Below are positions 35,444 to 43,917 of a stretch of DNA of 64,000 bases, in pieces. The stretch's first letter is position 1. Every line of letters starts with the position of its first letter. This DNA is from a bacterium. Lineage in GTDB: Bacteria > SM23-81 > DAOVCL01. The translations under genes were made by a program, and so were the position numbers. The stretch is taken from positions 1-64,000 of the forward strand of contig JAOZPP010000007.1 of NCBI GenBank assembly GCA_029932675.1, given 5' to 3'. Under the pieces are notes generated by a model. The model was not told the DNA's origin. It saw only the letters and a list, made by a program, of their open reading frames with translations, and did no database searches.

Positions 35444-35908
35444 TCACAGACTCGTCTTGCTGTTCACCATCGTGATTATCGCCTTCCGTTGCCCTTCTTC
35501 AGGCTTTAAGAGGTACTTCACCATATTGCACCTCAGGTCCTGGATGAACCTGTCCAATTCCTCTATCTGGGAAAGTCTTTCTTTGGGGGCATATCCAGCC
35601 TTTACGGCCATCTCCCGTAAAACACCCATGACATCAGCGAACTCGACGTTTTGGGGGCAACGGGCATAACAGGTATGACAGCGAGCACACATCCAGATTA
35701 TATCGGAGGAGAGCACTTCCTTACGCATACCCAAGATTGCCATTCTGATAATCTTCCGAGGATCATATTCTTCATTTACCTCGGCAACAGGACAACTGGC
35801 TGTGCAAGTCCCACAGGTGAAACACCGCTTGAAGTTTTCTGCCCCTGGATAGGAGGTGATCTCGTCTTTAAATCTTGGATCTAACTCGCTTAACTTAATT
35901 TCATCCAT
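35444..35908 (-). CDS. hdrC: HdrC-like iron-sulfur subunit
   Basis: 154 aa. Two [4Fe-4S] motifs, CFTCGTCTASCPV and CARCHTCYARCPQ, in the usual HdrC spacing and with the typical DPRKIIRM between them. No transmembrane helix. It lies 6 nt before the HdrA fusion gene and likely hands electrons to an HdrB, though none is adjacent. Confidence 0.9.
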   Translation of the reverse strand: MDEIKLSELDPRFKDEITSYPGAENFKRCFTCGTCTASCPVAEVNEEYDPRKIIRMAILGMRKEVLSSDIIWMCARCHTCYARCPQNVEFADVMGVLREMAVKAGYAPKERLSQIEELDRFIQDLRCNMVKYLLKPEEGQRKAIITMVNSKTSL

Positions 35909-36007
35909 CTTGCCTCCAAAAGTAAGTAGCAGGTTTTAAAGATTTCTTTAGATCGATGGGAGCCCATCCCCAAGGACAACCTCAGCAAGCGTTACCCCCC
36001 TTCCCCT

Positions 36008-36838
36008 TCACCCCTCATATTCTGGTAATCTCTGAAGCTCCGCATACGAAAATACTGGTCCATCCAGACAAACATATTTTGAACCGATGTTGCATCTGCC
36101 ACACTTACCAATCCCACACTTCATCCTCCGTTCCAGTGAAGTATAGATCCTCTCCGGTGGAAACCCGAGTTCCAGGAGAACAGGTAGGGTAAATTTTATC
36201 ATTACTGGAGGCCCACAAACCACTGCCCAAGCACCCTTTGGATTGGGAGCTATCTCTTTTGTCACTGTGGGGACGAAACCAACCCTTTTATCCCAGCCAG
36301 CTACTGGTTTATCAATCGTCAGATAGAGGTTGAGGTCACCCCTCTTCTCCCATTCAGCCAGTTCATCCCTATAGAGGAGCAGACCTGGCCTGCGAGCCCC
36401 ATAGATAATCGTAATGTCCTTAAATTCATCCCTATTGGCACAGAGGTAAACCGTTAGCGCCCTCAGGGTAGTAAAGGCGAAGCCACCTCCGATGATGACT
36501 ACATTTTCTCCTCTGAACCTCTCTATAGGATAGGAATTGCCCAGTGGACCCCGTAGGCCAATTATGTCCCCTTCTTCAAGATAGTGAAGGGCTGTGGTCA
36601 CCACCCCTATCCTGTTCACAGTGAATCTCAGGAATTCACGCTCAGTCGGCGAGCTGGCAATCCCGAATGGTGCTTCACCTTTACCCATAATGGAGAGCTG
36701 ACAGAACTGTCCGGGCATAAACTCAAACCTCTCCTCTTTACTATCGAAGCTGACATCAAAGGTCTTCAGGGTTTTATCATCAGACTCCACCCTCACCCTG
36801 CTCACCTTTACTGGGATTGGGATGTAGGGATTTCTCAT
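36008..36838 (-). CDS. flxA: FlxA-like FAD/NAD(P)-binding oxidoreductase
   Basis: 276 aa. An FAD-binding barrel (residues ~10-105, PGQFCQLSIMG), an NAD-binding fold (VIIGGGFAFTTLRALTVY) and a C-terminal [2Fe-2S]-like Cys set (CGIGKCGRCNIGSKYVC). Related to AsrB, HydG and dihydroorotate dehydrogenase electron-transfer subunits. With the three following genes it forms an FlxABCD-type NADH input module for HdrA. Start ATG at 36838; a repeat lies in the 22-nt gap upstream. Confidence 0.88.
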   Translation of the reverse strand: MRNPYIPIPVKVSRVRVESDDKTLKTFDVSFDSKEERFEFMPGQFCQLSIMGKGEAPFGIASSPTEREFLRFTVNRIGVVTTALHYLEEGDIIGLRGPLGNSYPIERFRGENVVIIGGGFAFTTLRALTVYLCANRDEFKDITIIYGARRPGLLLYRDELAEWEKRGDLNLYLTIDKPVAGWDKRVGFVPTVTKEIAPNPKGAWAVVCGPPVMIKFTLPVLLELGFPPERIYTSLERRMKCGIGKCGRCNIGSKYVCLDGPVFSYAELQRLPEYEG

Positions 36839-36840
36839 GG

Positions 36841-36873
36841 TTCGGTGTGCGGCATTCGTTTATCGGCTTTCGA
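36841..36873. repeat. Repeat fragment at flxB/flxA junction
   Basis: The plus strand reads ttcggtgtgcggcattcg and then tttatcggctttcg. It supplies the last codons and the stop of flxB, so flxB's C-terminus (VESR) is repeat-derived. Confidence 0.5.
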
Positions 36874-37891
36874 CAATAAACGATTTAACGGCCTTAATTA
36901 CCTCCCTTATATCTAAGTTCACCGGGCAACCCCTAATGCACCTTCCACAGCCCACACATCCAAACTCCCCCAAATTATCTAAAAAATAACTAAATTTATG
37001 CATTATCCTCTGCCTCAGCCTCTCCTTTGGGGTTGGCCTGGGGTTAGTGCCTGCAGCTTCTTGAGTAAAAAGCTTAAACATACAGCTATCCCATATGCGA
37101 ATTCGCTCCCCCTTCTCCTGGCTGCCTTCCTCTTGAATATCAAAACAGTGACAGGTGGGACATAAGTAACTACAAGCAGCGCAAGAGAGGCACTTCTGGG
37201 AGATATCCTCCCAGAGGTCCTCCTCCCATAGGGCCAGCAACCTCCCCTTAAGGGAGCTGATCTCCACCCGCTCGCTCAGGGATGACTCTGCCTTCCGCCT
37301 TATCTCCTCCGCTACTTTTCGGTCATCTCCTGTCGCTCCTAAGAGGGAAGTCCCTCTTAGACATTCCTCCCCCTTTTTGCTGCAGGGTTCAACAAGGTAG
37401 GCATCCCCGATGTCTGTAAGGAATATATCTGTTCCCTCCTTATTAAAGGGACCTAAGTTAAACCAATGACAGAAGCAGGTGGATAGGGGAGCGTTACATC
37501 CCAAGGTGAGAAGGAGGGAATTGGTCCGCCTCGCCTTCCAATAGGGGTCCTCATATTCACCTTCAGCAAAGACCCTATCCAATAGAATGATGCCTTTGGT
37601 ATCGCAAGGCCTTACACCAAAGAGGGCTATAGGTTTGGCTTTGTAAGTCGAATGCTTTACCTCCCCTCCTTCATAGCTGAGCAGGGTTTCTCTTTGGGGG
37701 AAGAATACCTCCTTGGGTGGGAGGTCGGTATTGAAATAGTGATCAAGGCTTGGCTTCCCTCCGGGTTTCATCTGCCCAAAGGAGAGCTGGTCGTCCACCC
37801 TCCGGGGGAGGAAGAGGTTATATTTCTGGCTCAAATATAAAAGGAACCCTTCTAAGTTATCCTTCTCCAGCTTGAAGATCTCTTCACTCAT
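36860..37891 (-). CDS. flxB: FlxB-like iron-sulfur protein (AsrA-related)
   Basis: 343 aa. N-terminal half of the AsrA/Hyd-beta type (FGVRPCDTKGIILLDRVF; LGCNAPLSTCFCHWF), C-terminal two-cluster ferredoxin (CLSCAACSYLCPTCHCFD; CVGCGRCIRGCPVNLD). Transfers electrons between the FlxA flavin and FlxC/FlxD. Overlaps flxC by 4 nt. Confidence 0.88.
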   Translation of the reverse strand: MSEEIFKLEKDNLEGFLLYLSQKYNLFLPRRVDDQLSFGQMKPGGKPSLDHYFNTDLPPKEVFFPQRETLLSYEGGEVKHSTYKAKPIALFGVRPCDTKGIILLDRVFAEGEYEDPYWKARRTNSLLLTLGCNAPLSTCFCHWFNLGPFNKEGTDIFLTDIGDAYLVEPCSKKGEECLRGTSLLGATGDDRKVAEEIRRKAESSLSERVEISSLKGRLLALWEEDLWEDISQKCLSCAACSYLCPTCHCFDIQEEGSQEKGERIRIWDSCMFKLFTQEAAGTNPRPTPKERLRQRIMHKFSYFLDNLGEFGCVGCGRCIRGCPVNLDIREVIKAVKSFIVESR

Positions 37892-38871
37892 AAGATAAAC
37901 TCTTGCTTATCGTTCTCATCATAAGTGGCCAGCGGTGGTGTGACCTCAAGGCTCAGGCCGGCGGTGTAGCCAAACCTCTCCTTTACCTCCTTTTCAATTC
38001 TCACCCACAGGGGGTTCAAATTTATACCTACTGGGCAGGCCCGCACACAGGCGCCACAACTGACACACCTCCCCGCAGTGTGCAAGGCGCGCACTATATG
38101 AAATATCAACGTATCAGAGCTGTCTGGTCCCTTGCCGAACCATTGGGGATGGGTCTCGTCGACGAAGCACTGCTCACAGTAACATAGTGGGCAGGCATCC
38201 CTGCAGGCATAACAGCGGATGCACCTACTTGCCTCGTGTTCAAAGTATCTCCACCGCTCGTCAGAGGAGAGCCTCTCAAACTCCTCCAGGGCTTTAAATT
38301 CATCCCGAGCCGAACTACCCTCCCTGGGTCTGCCGATAAAGAGATCATAAAGGGGAGGATTGGGGTGTTGACAACCCAGGCAGACATCGCAGAGGACCTC
38401 CTCTTTATCTAAGGTGATCTTGAAACCCCTCCCCTCAACCATAATCTCCCTCCCCCCAGAACCCGGGAGAACTGGAAGACTTACTCTTAGGACCTCCTCC
38501 CCACCCGTTTTCTTCCTCACTTTTCTGGTATCTACAACCCCCTCACAGGGCACCCCAATTATTACTATATCCTCTCGCTTTACCTGCCCTTCAATTATAA
38601 GCTGAACTACTGACCGACCATCGCACCCCTTGCACACTATTCCGATCTTTGAACCCCTATTTTCGGTTTTCACCCTTGGTAGATACTTCGCCAAGTTATT
38701 GCTGGAGGTGAGATCAAAGATGAGGCTACCCGCCTCCTCCTCAGTTTTAACTAAATAGGGAGTGGAACGCAAGGGGAGGCTACCCTTTCTATAGCCGATG
38801 ATAAGGTCGACAACCTTATCTGCGAGCAGTTTTCTTGCCTGTTCCCTCAATTGTTCGTTTATCGAGGCCAT
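37888..38871 (-). CDS. flxC: FlxC / FrhB-family iron-sulfur flavoprotein subunit
   Basis: 327 aa. FrhB-like N-terminal half (GIVCKGCDGRSVVQLI; IVIIGVPCEGVVD; CLGCQHPNPP), then Cys-rich ferredoxin motifs CIRCYACRDACPLCYCEQC and CVSCGACVRACPVGIN. A homologue of the two FrhB-like proteins at 43918 and 45017. Sits between flxB and flxD. Confidence 0.87.
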   Translation of the reverse strand: MASINEQLREQARKLLADKVVDLIIGYRKGSLPLRSTPYLVKTEEEAGSLIFDLTSSNNLAKYLPRVKTENRGSKIGIVCKGCDGRSVVQLIIEGQVKREDIVIIGVPCEGVVDTRKVRKKTGGEEVLRVSLPVLPGSGGREIMVEGRGFKITLDKEEVLCDVCLGCQHPNPPLYDLFIGRPREGSSARDEFKALEEFERLSSDERWRYFEHEASRCIRCYACRDACPLCYCEQCFVDETHPQWFGKGPDSSDTLIFHIVRALHTAGRCVSCGACVRACPVGINLNPLWVRIEKEVKERFGYTAGLSLEVTPPLATYDENDKQEFIL

Positions 38872-38881
38872 ATTTTCTCTT

Positions 38882-39331
38882 CTATCTTGGCTTCACCAAC
38901 CTTTTCGCTGGCCCAAGCTGTTGCACATCATAAGTGACCTTTTTCACTACTTCAGCGAATTTCTCCCCTTCACCCGCGGATACCCAGGAGAACTGCACCC
39001 TCCCCGGTTCCACCCCAACGAACTCCAAGGCTGTTTTCAGGATAGCAAACTTCCTCCTGGCCACATAATTGCCAGAGATATAATGACAATCTCCCGGATG
39101 ACATCCGGAGATAAGCACACCATCGAAACCGTTCTGAAGACATTTAAGGACGAAGAGAGGGTTTATCCTTCCAGAACAGGGGACCCTAACCACGCGGATA
39201 TTCGGCGGATATTGGATACGGGACACCCCGGCCAAATCTGCCCCTGCATAGGAGCACCAGGTGCAGAGGAAGGCGATTATTTTGGGTTGCCAGGGTTGGT
39301 CTTCGGTCTTCGGTTTTCGTCCTTCGCTCAT
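38882..39331 (-). CDS. mvhD: FlxD/MvhD electron-transfer protein
   Basis: 149 aa. Full motif set: FLCTWCSYAGADLAG, PCSGRINP, GCHPGDCHYISGNY. An extra repeat-derived N-terminus (MSEGRKPKTEDQ) precedes the domain; the real start could be internal but no other ATG is near. It links the Flx module to the double HdrA encoded just before it. Confidence 0.88.
   Translation of the reverse strand: MSEGRKPKTEDQPWQPKIIAFLCTWCSYAGADLAGVSRIQYPPNIRVVRVPCSGRINPLFVLKCLQNGFDGVLISGCHPGDCHYISGNYVARRKFAILKTALEFVGVEPGRVQFSWVSAGEGEKFAEVVKKVTYDVQQLGPAKRLVKPR
39301..39330. repeat. Repeat at 5' end of flxD
   Basis: The plus strand reads cttcggtcttcggttttcg and continues; it codes for the first ~10 residues of FlxD. 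Same family as 10491 and 40391. Confidence 0.55.
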
Positions 39332-39414
39332 TTCCTTAGCGCTTTAATTAGGTTCCTGATCATCCTTGAGATGTGACCTGTCTCCTCCAGGATATTGTTC
39401 ACTTCCTCTAACCG
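39328..39414 (-). pseudogene. Remnant of a four-helix-bundle (23S rRNA intervening-sequence) protein gene
   Basis: In the gap between the double HdrA and flxD, one frame reads NRLEEVNNILEETGHISRM and on to NLIKALRK-stop. This is strongly like the C-terminal helix of small four-helix-bundle proteins (TIGR02436 type). Only ~29 codons survive; upstream is HdrA. It is probably a relic left by recombination. Confidence 0.5.
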
Positions 39415-42400
39415 GTTACTGAACTAACCGCCTCAAATATCTGTTTGTTGGTGAATCCCCTTAAATCTATGGCCCCAGATCTACAGGATGCACTACAGGC
39501 GCCGCAGCCTTTACAGAGCGCCTCATTTATCTCGGCCACTTGCCTATGATCTGTGGTCTCCTCTTTCATCTCTATCGCTGAATAGGGACATACCTCGATA
39601 CATACTCCACACCCTGAACATAGGTACGGGTTGACCCAGCATATCGTACCCTCTGACTCGATGGTCTTCTTGCTTAGGAGGGTCAAAGCCCTTGCCGCAG
39701 CGGCCTTGGCCTGCACAATTGATTCATCGATATATTTGGGGCTATGGGCAAGCCCACACATAAAAACTCCATCATTGGCGAAATCTACTGGCCTTAACTT
39801 CAGGTGGGCCTCCAAGAAGAATCCCTCTTTGTTCAGGGGAACCTTAAGCAGCTTTGCCAACTCCTCATTTTGAGCTGGAGCATCTATGGGCACGGAGAGC
39901 ACTAACAGATCGGCCTCGATGACAATTTTTTGCCCCAGTATTGGATCAAAGACGGTTACACTTAAACGACTTTCCGGATCTTCCCTGTCGATAGGCTCAA
40001 CCAGGGGTTTATTATCTAAGTCATACCTAAGGAAGCAGACCCCCTGATCACGTGCCTTCCCATAGTATCTCTCTCTTAACCCATAAGTTCTAATATCCCT
40101 GTAGAGAATGTAAACATTTGTGGTAGGCCTCATTTCCTTTATTTTTATTGCGTTCTTTATTGCCTCGCCACAGCAGACACGGCTGCAATAGGGACGATCC
40201 CCCTGACGAGAATCCACACATTGAACCATCACCACTGTTCGCAGGTCGAGGAACGGTAAGTGGGAATTGGCCAAGTAACTCTCTAACTCCCTTTGGGTGA
40301 GGACCCTCTTGTTTTCACCCCTTAAGTATTCCTTAGTCTTATGTTCCTCCGCCCCAGTGGCCACGATTACCACACCGTGTTCAATCTCAGTATTCGGTTT
40401 GCGGTCTCCGGCCTTCGCCGATAACCGATTACCGTTAAATGACAAGCGTGTTTTAAAGTTTCCTACATATCCGCTAATCTCCTCAATATGCGCATTGGTA
40501 TAGACCGTGATATGTTTCTCCCCTTTTACCCTCTCCACGGTCTCCTGGAGCAGTCTCTGTGAATCTTCGCCCTCCAATGTATAGTAGATATTCCGCAGAT
40601 TGCCTCCCAGTTGGTCCTCCTTTTCCACCAGGATGACCTCATAACCAGCATCGGCCAGGGATAGGGCAGCCACCATACCGGAGAGTCCACCCCCAATCAC
40701 CAGGGTTCGAGGGTTAATCTCTATAGGAAGCCTCTTCAACGGGGAAAGCTCCCTGGCCTTGGCCACCCCCATACTCACCAGGTCCTTTGCTTTCTCTGTG
40801 GCCAATTCCGGTTCATCCATATGTGCCCAACTACACTGATCCCTGATATTGGCCATCTCAAATAGGTATTGGTTCAAACCAGCCTCCCGCAAGGTCTCCC
40901 GGAAGAGTGGCTCATGGGTCCTGGGGGTGCAGGCGGCAACTACGACCCTATTGAGGTTATGCTCCTTAATCCTTTCCTTAATGGTATTCAAACAGTCCTG
41001 GGAGCAGGCATAGAGGAGATCCTCTGCATGCACCACATAGGGCAGACCTTTGGCAAATTCGACAACCTCACCCACAGCCACAACCCCAGCGATATTTATC
41101 CCACAATGGCAGATAAAGCAACCAACCCTGGGGCGATCACCGACCACATCCCTCTCCTCAGGGAATTGTTTCCTCGATAACTTCTCTTGTCTTTCTAAAG
41201 CCAAAAGTCTCGTGCAAGAGGCAACAGCAGCAGAGGCCGACATCACCGATTCAGGGATGTCTTTGGGCCCACTCGTCGCCCCACAAACGAATATGCCGGA
41301 ACGCATCGTGCTCAATGGGGAGAAGGGGTCAGTTTGACAAAATCCATATCGGTCGAGTTTGATGTTCAGCTTATCTGCCAACTCCCCTAACCCTTTCCGG
41401 GGTTCTAAGCCCACGGAAAGGACAATTAGATCGAACTCCTGGGTATCCCTTTTACCGTTTTCGTGAGTGAACTGAAGCCTTAAGCTATTACCATTTGATC
41501 CGCTGATCTCAGCTCCTCGAGCGCGAATGAACTTAACCCCGAACTGGGACTCTGCCCTCTCATAATACTTATCAAAGTCCTTCCCAAAGGCTCGGATATC
41601 CATAAAGAAGATGGAGGTCTCTAAACCCTTAATATGTTCTTTGGCGATAATTGCCTCTTTGATTGCATACATACAGCAAACGGAGGAACAATAATCGTTG
41701 CCCATTCCCAAGTCCCTTGAGCCCACACATTGAACAAAGGCAATACTCCTTGGGGGCTTACCATTTGATGGGCGCAGGATATGGCCCCTCTGTGGGCCGG
41801 AAGCTGAGAGCATCCTTTCAAATTCAATGGAGGTTACTACATCCCTATATCTTTTATAACCATATTGGCCATAAGCTAATGGGTTATAAGGATCGATCCC
41901 AGTTGCTAAAATAACCGCGCCACAATTTAAAACGATCTCCCTGTCCTCGTCCTCAAAATTTATGGCCGATGCTGGACAGGTCTTCTCACATAACCTACAT
42001 GCCCCCTTAGTTAGATAGAGACAATGTTGGGCATCTATGAGGTAGTTCGAGGGGATGCTTTGCAGGAAATATCGGTAAATCGCCTTCCGTTGGCGAAGGC
42101 CCATATCAAACTCATCGGTTACCTTTACTGGGCACTTCTCCTCACAGAGGCCACAGGCCACACATTTTTGGGGATCGACGTATTTGGCGCGTTCTACTAT
42201 GGAACAGGTGAAATTGCCGGCTTCACCGGATATGGAAGCAAGTGAGGAGTTGGTGTAAAATGTAATACTGGGATGCCGCGCACACTCACTCATCTTCGGG
42301 GCGAGGATACATATGGAACAATCGTTGGTGGGAAATGTCTTGTCTAATTGGGGCATCCGGCCGCCAATGGAGGGGGTCTCCTCTACCAAGTGAACGTCTG

Positions 42401-42488
42401 CACCCAATTCGGCCAGGTCAAGGGCGGCCTGAATCCCCGCTATCCCCGCGCCGACGACTAAGACGGATTTATTATGGTTACCCTCCAT
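39408..42488 (-). CDS. hdrA: Double HdrA fusion (Flx-associated)
   Basis: 1026 aa from the ATG at 42488 (MEGNHNKSVLVVGAGIAG); a TTG at 42566 would add 26 residues without an obvious SD. First HdrA: VVGAGIAGIQA, NDCSICILAPK, CVACGLCEEKCP, CRLCEKTCP. Second HdrA from ~460: RVGCFICHCGIN, GGGLSGMVA, with YYTLEGEDSQ replacing the CxxC loop, and ferredoxin motifs at the end (CSGCGVCIEVCP; CKGCGACSASC). Same order as the giant fusion at 30926 but without GltD. The neighbouring Flx module supplies the NADH site instead. No HdrBC is adjacent. Confidence 0.92.
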   Translation of the reverse strand: MEGNHNKSVLVVGAGIAGIQAALDLAELGADVHLVEETPSIGGRMPQLDKTFPTNDCSICILAPKMSECARHPSITFYTNSSLASISGEAGNFTCSIVERAKYVDPQKCVACGLCEEKCPVKVTDEFDMGLRQRKAIYRYFLQSIPSNYLIDAQHCLYLTKGACRLCEKTCPASAINFEDEDREIVLNCGAVILATGIDPYNPLAYGQYGYKRYRDVVTSIEFERMLSASGPQRGHILRPSNGKPPRSIAFVQCVGSRDLGMGNDYCSSVCCMYAIKEAIIAKEHIKGLETSIFFMDIRAFGKDFDKYYERAESQFGVKFIRARGAEISGSNGNSLRLQFTHENGKRDTQEFDLIVLSVGLEPRKGLGELADKLNIKLDRYGFCQTDPFSPLSTMRSGIFVCGATSGPKDIPESVMSASAAVASCTRLLALERQEKLSRKQFPEERDVVGDRPRVGCFICHCGINIAGVVAVGEVVEFAKGLPYVVHAEDLLYACSQDCLNTIKERIKEHNLNRVVVAACTPRTHEPLFRETLREAGLNQYLFEMANIRDQCSWAHMDEPELATEKAKDLVSMGVAKARELSPLKRLPIEINPRTLVIGGGLSGMVAALSLADAGYEVILVEKEDQLGGNLRNIYYTLEGEDSQRLLQETVERVKGEKHITVYTNAHIEEISGYVGNFKTRLSFNGNRLSAKAGDRKPNTEIEHGVVIVATGAEEHKTKEYLRGENKRVLTQRELESYLANSHLPFLDLRTVVMVQCVDSRQGDRPYCSRVCCGEAIKNAIKIKEMRPTTNVYILYRDIRTYGLRERYYGKARDQGVCFLRYDLDNKPLVEPIDREDPESRLSVTVFDPILGQKIVIEADLLVLSVPIDAPAQNEELAKLLKVPLNKEGFFLEAHLKLRPVDFANDGVFMCGLAHSPKYIDESIVQAKAAAARALTLLSKKTIESEGTICWVNPYLCSGCGVCIEVCPYSAIEMKEETTDHRQVAEINEALCKGCGACSASCRSGAIDLRGFTNKQIFEAVSSVTG
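40391..40440. repeat. In-frame repeat insertion in double HdrA
   Basis: The plus strand reads tattcggtttgcggtctccg and continues ggccttcgccgataaccg. It codes for RLSAKAGDRKPNTE, which is missing at the same point of the paralogue at 30926. Confidence 0.6.
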
Positions 42489-42619
42489 AACCTCAGAATT
42501 TTCTCTTATCTTGAATGGAACCTTCTTCGTGGCTCCTGTGGCTGCCCATTTAGTTAGTTTGGACAACCACTGCTTAATTAAGCTCCCCTGATAGTTACCT
42601 TTTTTCTATAATCCTTGAC

Positions 42620-43066
42620 TTATAAATAATCTTGTAAGACCAAAATTTTTATCTCTTTTACTTGCTTAAGCTTATTGTCGTTGGTAAGAAAAACCTCAGC
42701 TCCCACCTCGATGGCAGTAGATAGCTGGATCGCATCCAAGCCATGTAGTTTGGAGTATTTCCCCCTGAGTCGTCCTGCCCTCTCCGCTATGTCCGCTGAT
42801 ATCTCCATAAGATTGAGATTCCTTCCCTTTCTCAAAAACTCTGCAAACCTTCTTGCCAACTCCTCTTGCCCCATGTGAATCGGCTTAGGAAGAACTTCAG
42901 CAAGGGTTATGACTGAAGAAAAGGCAACCAATGTCCCAGCTTGAAAAGCATAAACTACTTCCTTAGCAAGAGGGCCAAATTGAGGATGAGCCTCAATATA
43001 ATAGATGATAGGTGCAGTGTCTATGAAGACCGTATTGATCTGAGAAAGCTCGTGTGCTAATGTCAT
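42620..43066 (-). CDS. PIN-domain toxin (VapC-like)
   Basis: 148 aa. FIDTAPIIYYIEAHP with the first acidic residue, then HGLDAIQLSTA and FLTNDNKL with the remaining acidic residues of the Mg-dependent RNase site. Its ATG overlaps the antitoxin stop. The pair is inserted in the middle of the Hdr directon and interrupts no gene. Confidence 0.88.
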   Translation of the reverse strand: MTLAHELSQINTVFIDTAPIIYYIEAHPQFGPLAKEVVYAFQAGTLVAFSSVITLAEVLPKPIHMGQEELARRFAEFLRKGRNLNLMEISADIAERAGRLRGKYSKLHGLDAIQLSTAIEVGAEVFLTNDNKLKQVKEIKILVLQDYL

Positions 43067-43281
43067 TCCCTATCTTCCCTTAATCGGTTAATATACTCTT
43101 GGGCATTCTCGCCTTCCCAGAGCCCTTTCCCAAGCCCATAAAGCTCACCCCAATCAAGATATTCCCTTTTAATAACCCCCTTTTCCCTTAATTGATGGAT
43201 AAGTTTCTCCACCAATTCTAACTGCTCTTCAAGTGTAAGCTTCTTAGTTTCCTTTTGGATTTTCTCTAACAGGGTCTGCAT
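43063..43281 (-). CDS. Antitoxin of the PIN-domain pair
   Basis: 72 aa, helical and charged (LTLEEQLELVEKLIHQLREK). No clear DNA-binding fold is seen, as in many short antitoxins of PIN pairs. The 4-nt overlap with the toxin gene and the order antitoxin-toxin support the call. It has its own 200-nt upstream gap. Confidence 0.75.
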   Translation of the reverse strand: MQTLLEKIQKETKKLTLEEQLELVEKLIHQLREKGVIKREYLDWGELYGLGKGLWEGENAQEYINRLREDRE

Positions 43282-43399
43282 CTTCCCCTCTCTCCCATCA
43301 TCTATTTATGGCTTTTTGTATTCAGCCTATACTCCTTACTGCCTGGATAAGGCTTAGATCCCTTTGCGCCTTCAAACCCTAACCCCTTCCTTTATATAT

Positions 43400-43448
43400 G
43401 AAGCTTCGCCCAATTTATCTCATCTATACTTGATTGAGGCGAAGCTCC
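43400..43448. repeat. Inverted repeat upstream of toxin-antitoxin pair
   Basis: GAAGCTTCGCC (43400-43410) and GGCGAAGCTCC (43438-43448) pair with one mismatch across a 27-nt loop. It lies between flx-type mvhD and the antitoxin. It could be an end mark, a terminator (no T-run seen) or an operator. Confidence 0.45.
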
Positions 43449-43482
43449 GCCAATCCTTTAATCCGTTAATTTCCTAACTGTT

Positions 43483-43908
43483 TTACAGGAAGACCTCTTT
43501 CTTTACCGGATTGGGACCCTTCTTCTTTATCCTCTCGGTGTAATCGGTAATCACATCGGCAAACCGCCGCCCCTCGGAGGCAGAGATCCAGGAGAGCCTC
43601 AACCTATCTGCCTCCAGACCTAACTCCTCAAAGATCTTCCTCAACACCGCGTAGCGTCTCCGGGTATAATAGTTCCCTCGCTGATAGTGGCAGTCGCCTG
43701 GATGACAGCCGGCCACCAGCACAGCATCCGCCCCCCTTAAGAAGGATGATATCACAAAGAGCGGATCCACCCTGCTCGAACACATCACCCGGATGGGCAG
43801 GATGGAAGGTGGATACTGGATACGGGAGACCCCAGCCAGATCGGCACCTGCATAGGTGCACCATTTACAGAGGAAGCCTATTATCCGCGGCATAAAATCT
43901 TCTTCCAT
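43483..43908 (-). CDS. mvhD: MvhD/FlxD-like electron-transfer protein
   Basis: 141 aa, SD GGAAGGAG before the ATG at 43908. FLCKWCTYAGADLAG, MCSSRVDPLFV, GCHPGDCHYQRGNYYTRRR. Ends a six-gene MvhD-HdrA-HdrA-FrhB-FrhB-MvhD set. Confidence 0.9.
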   Translation of the reverse strand: MEEDFMPRIIGFLCKWCTYAGADLAGVSRIQYPPSILPIRVMCSSRVDPLFVISSFLRGADAVLVAGCHPGDCHYQRGNYYTRRRYAVLRKIFEELGLEADRLRLSWISASEGRRFADVITDYTERIKKKGPNPVKKEVFL

Positions 43909-43917
43909 AACTCCTTC

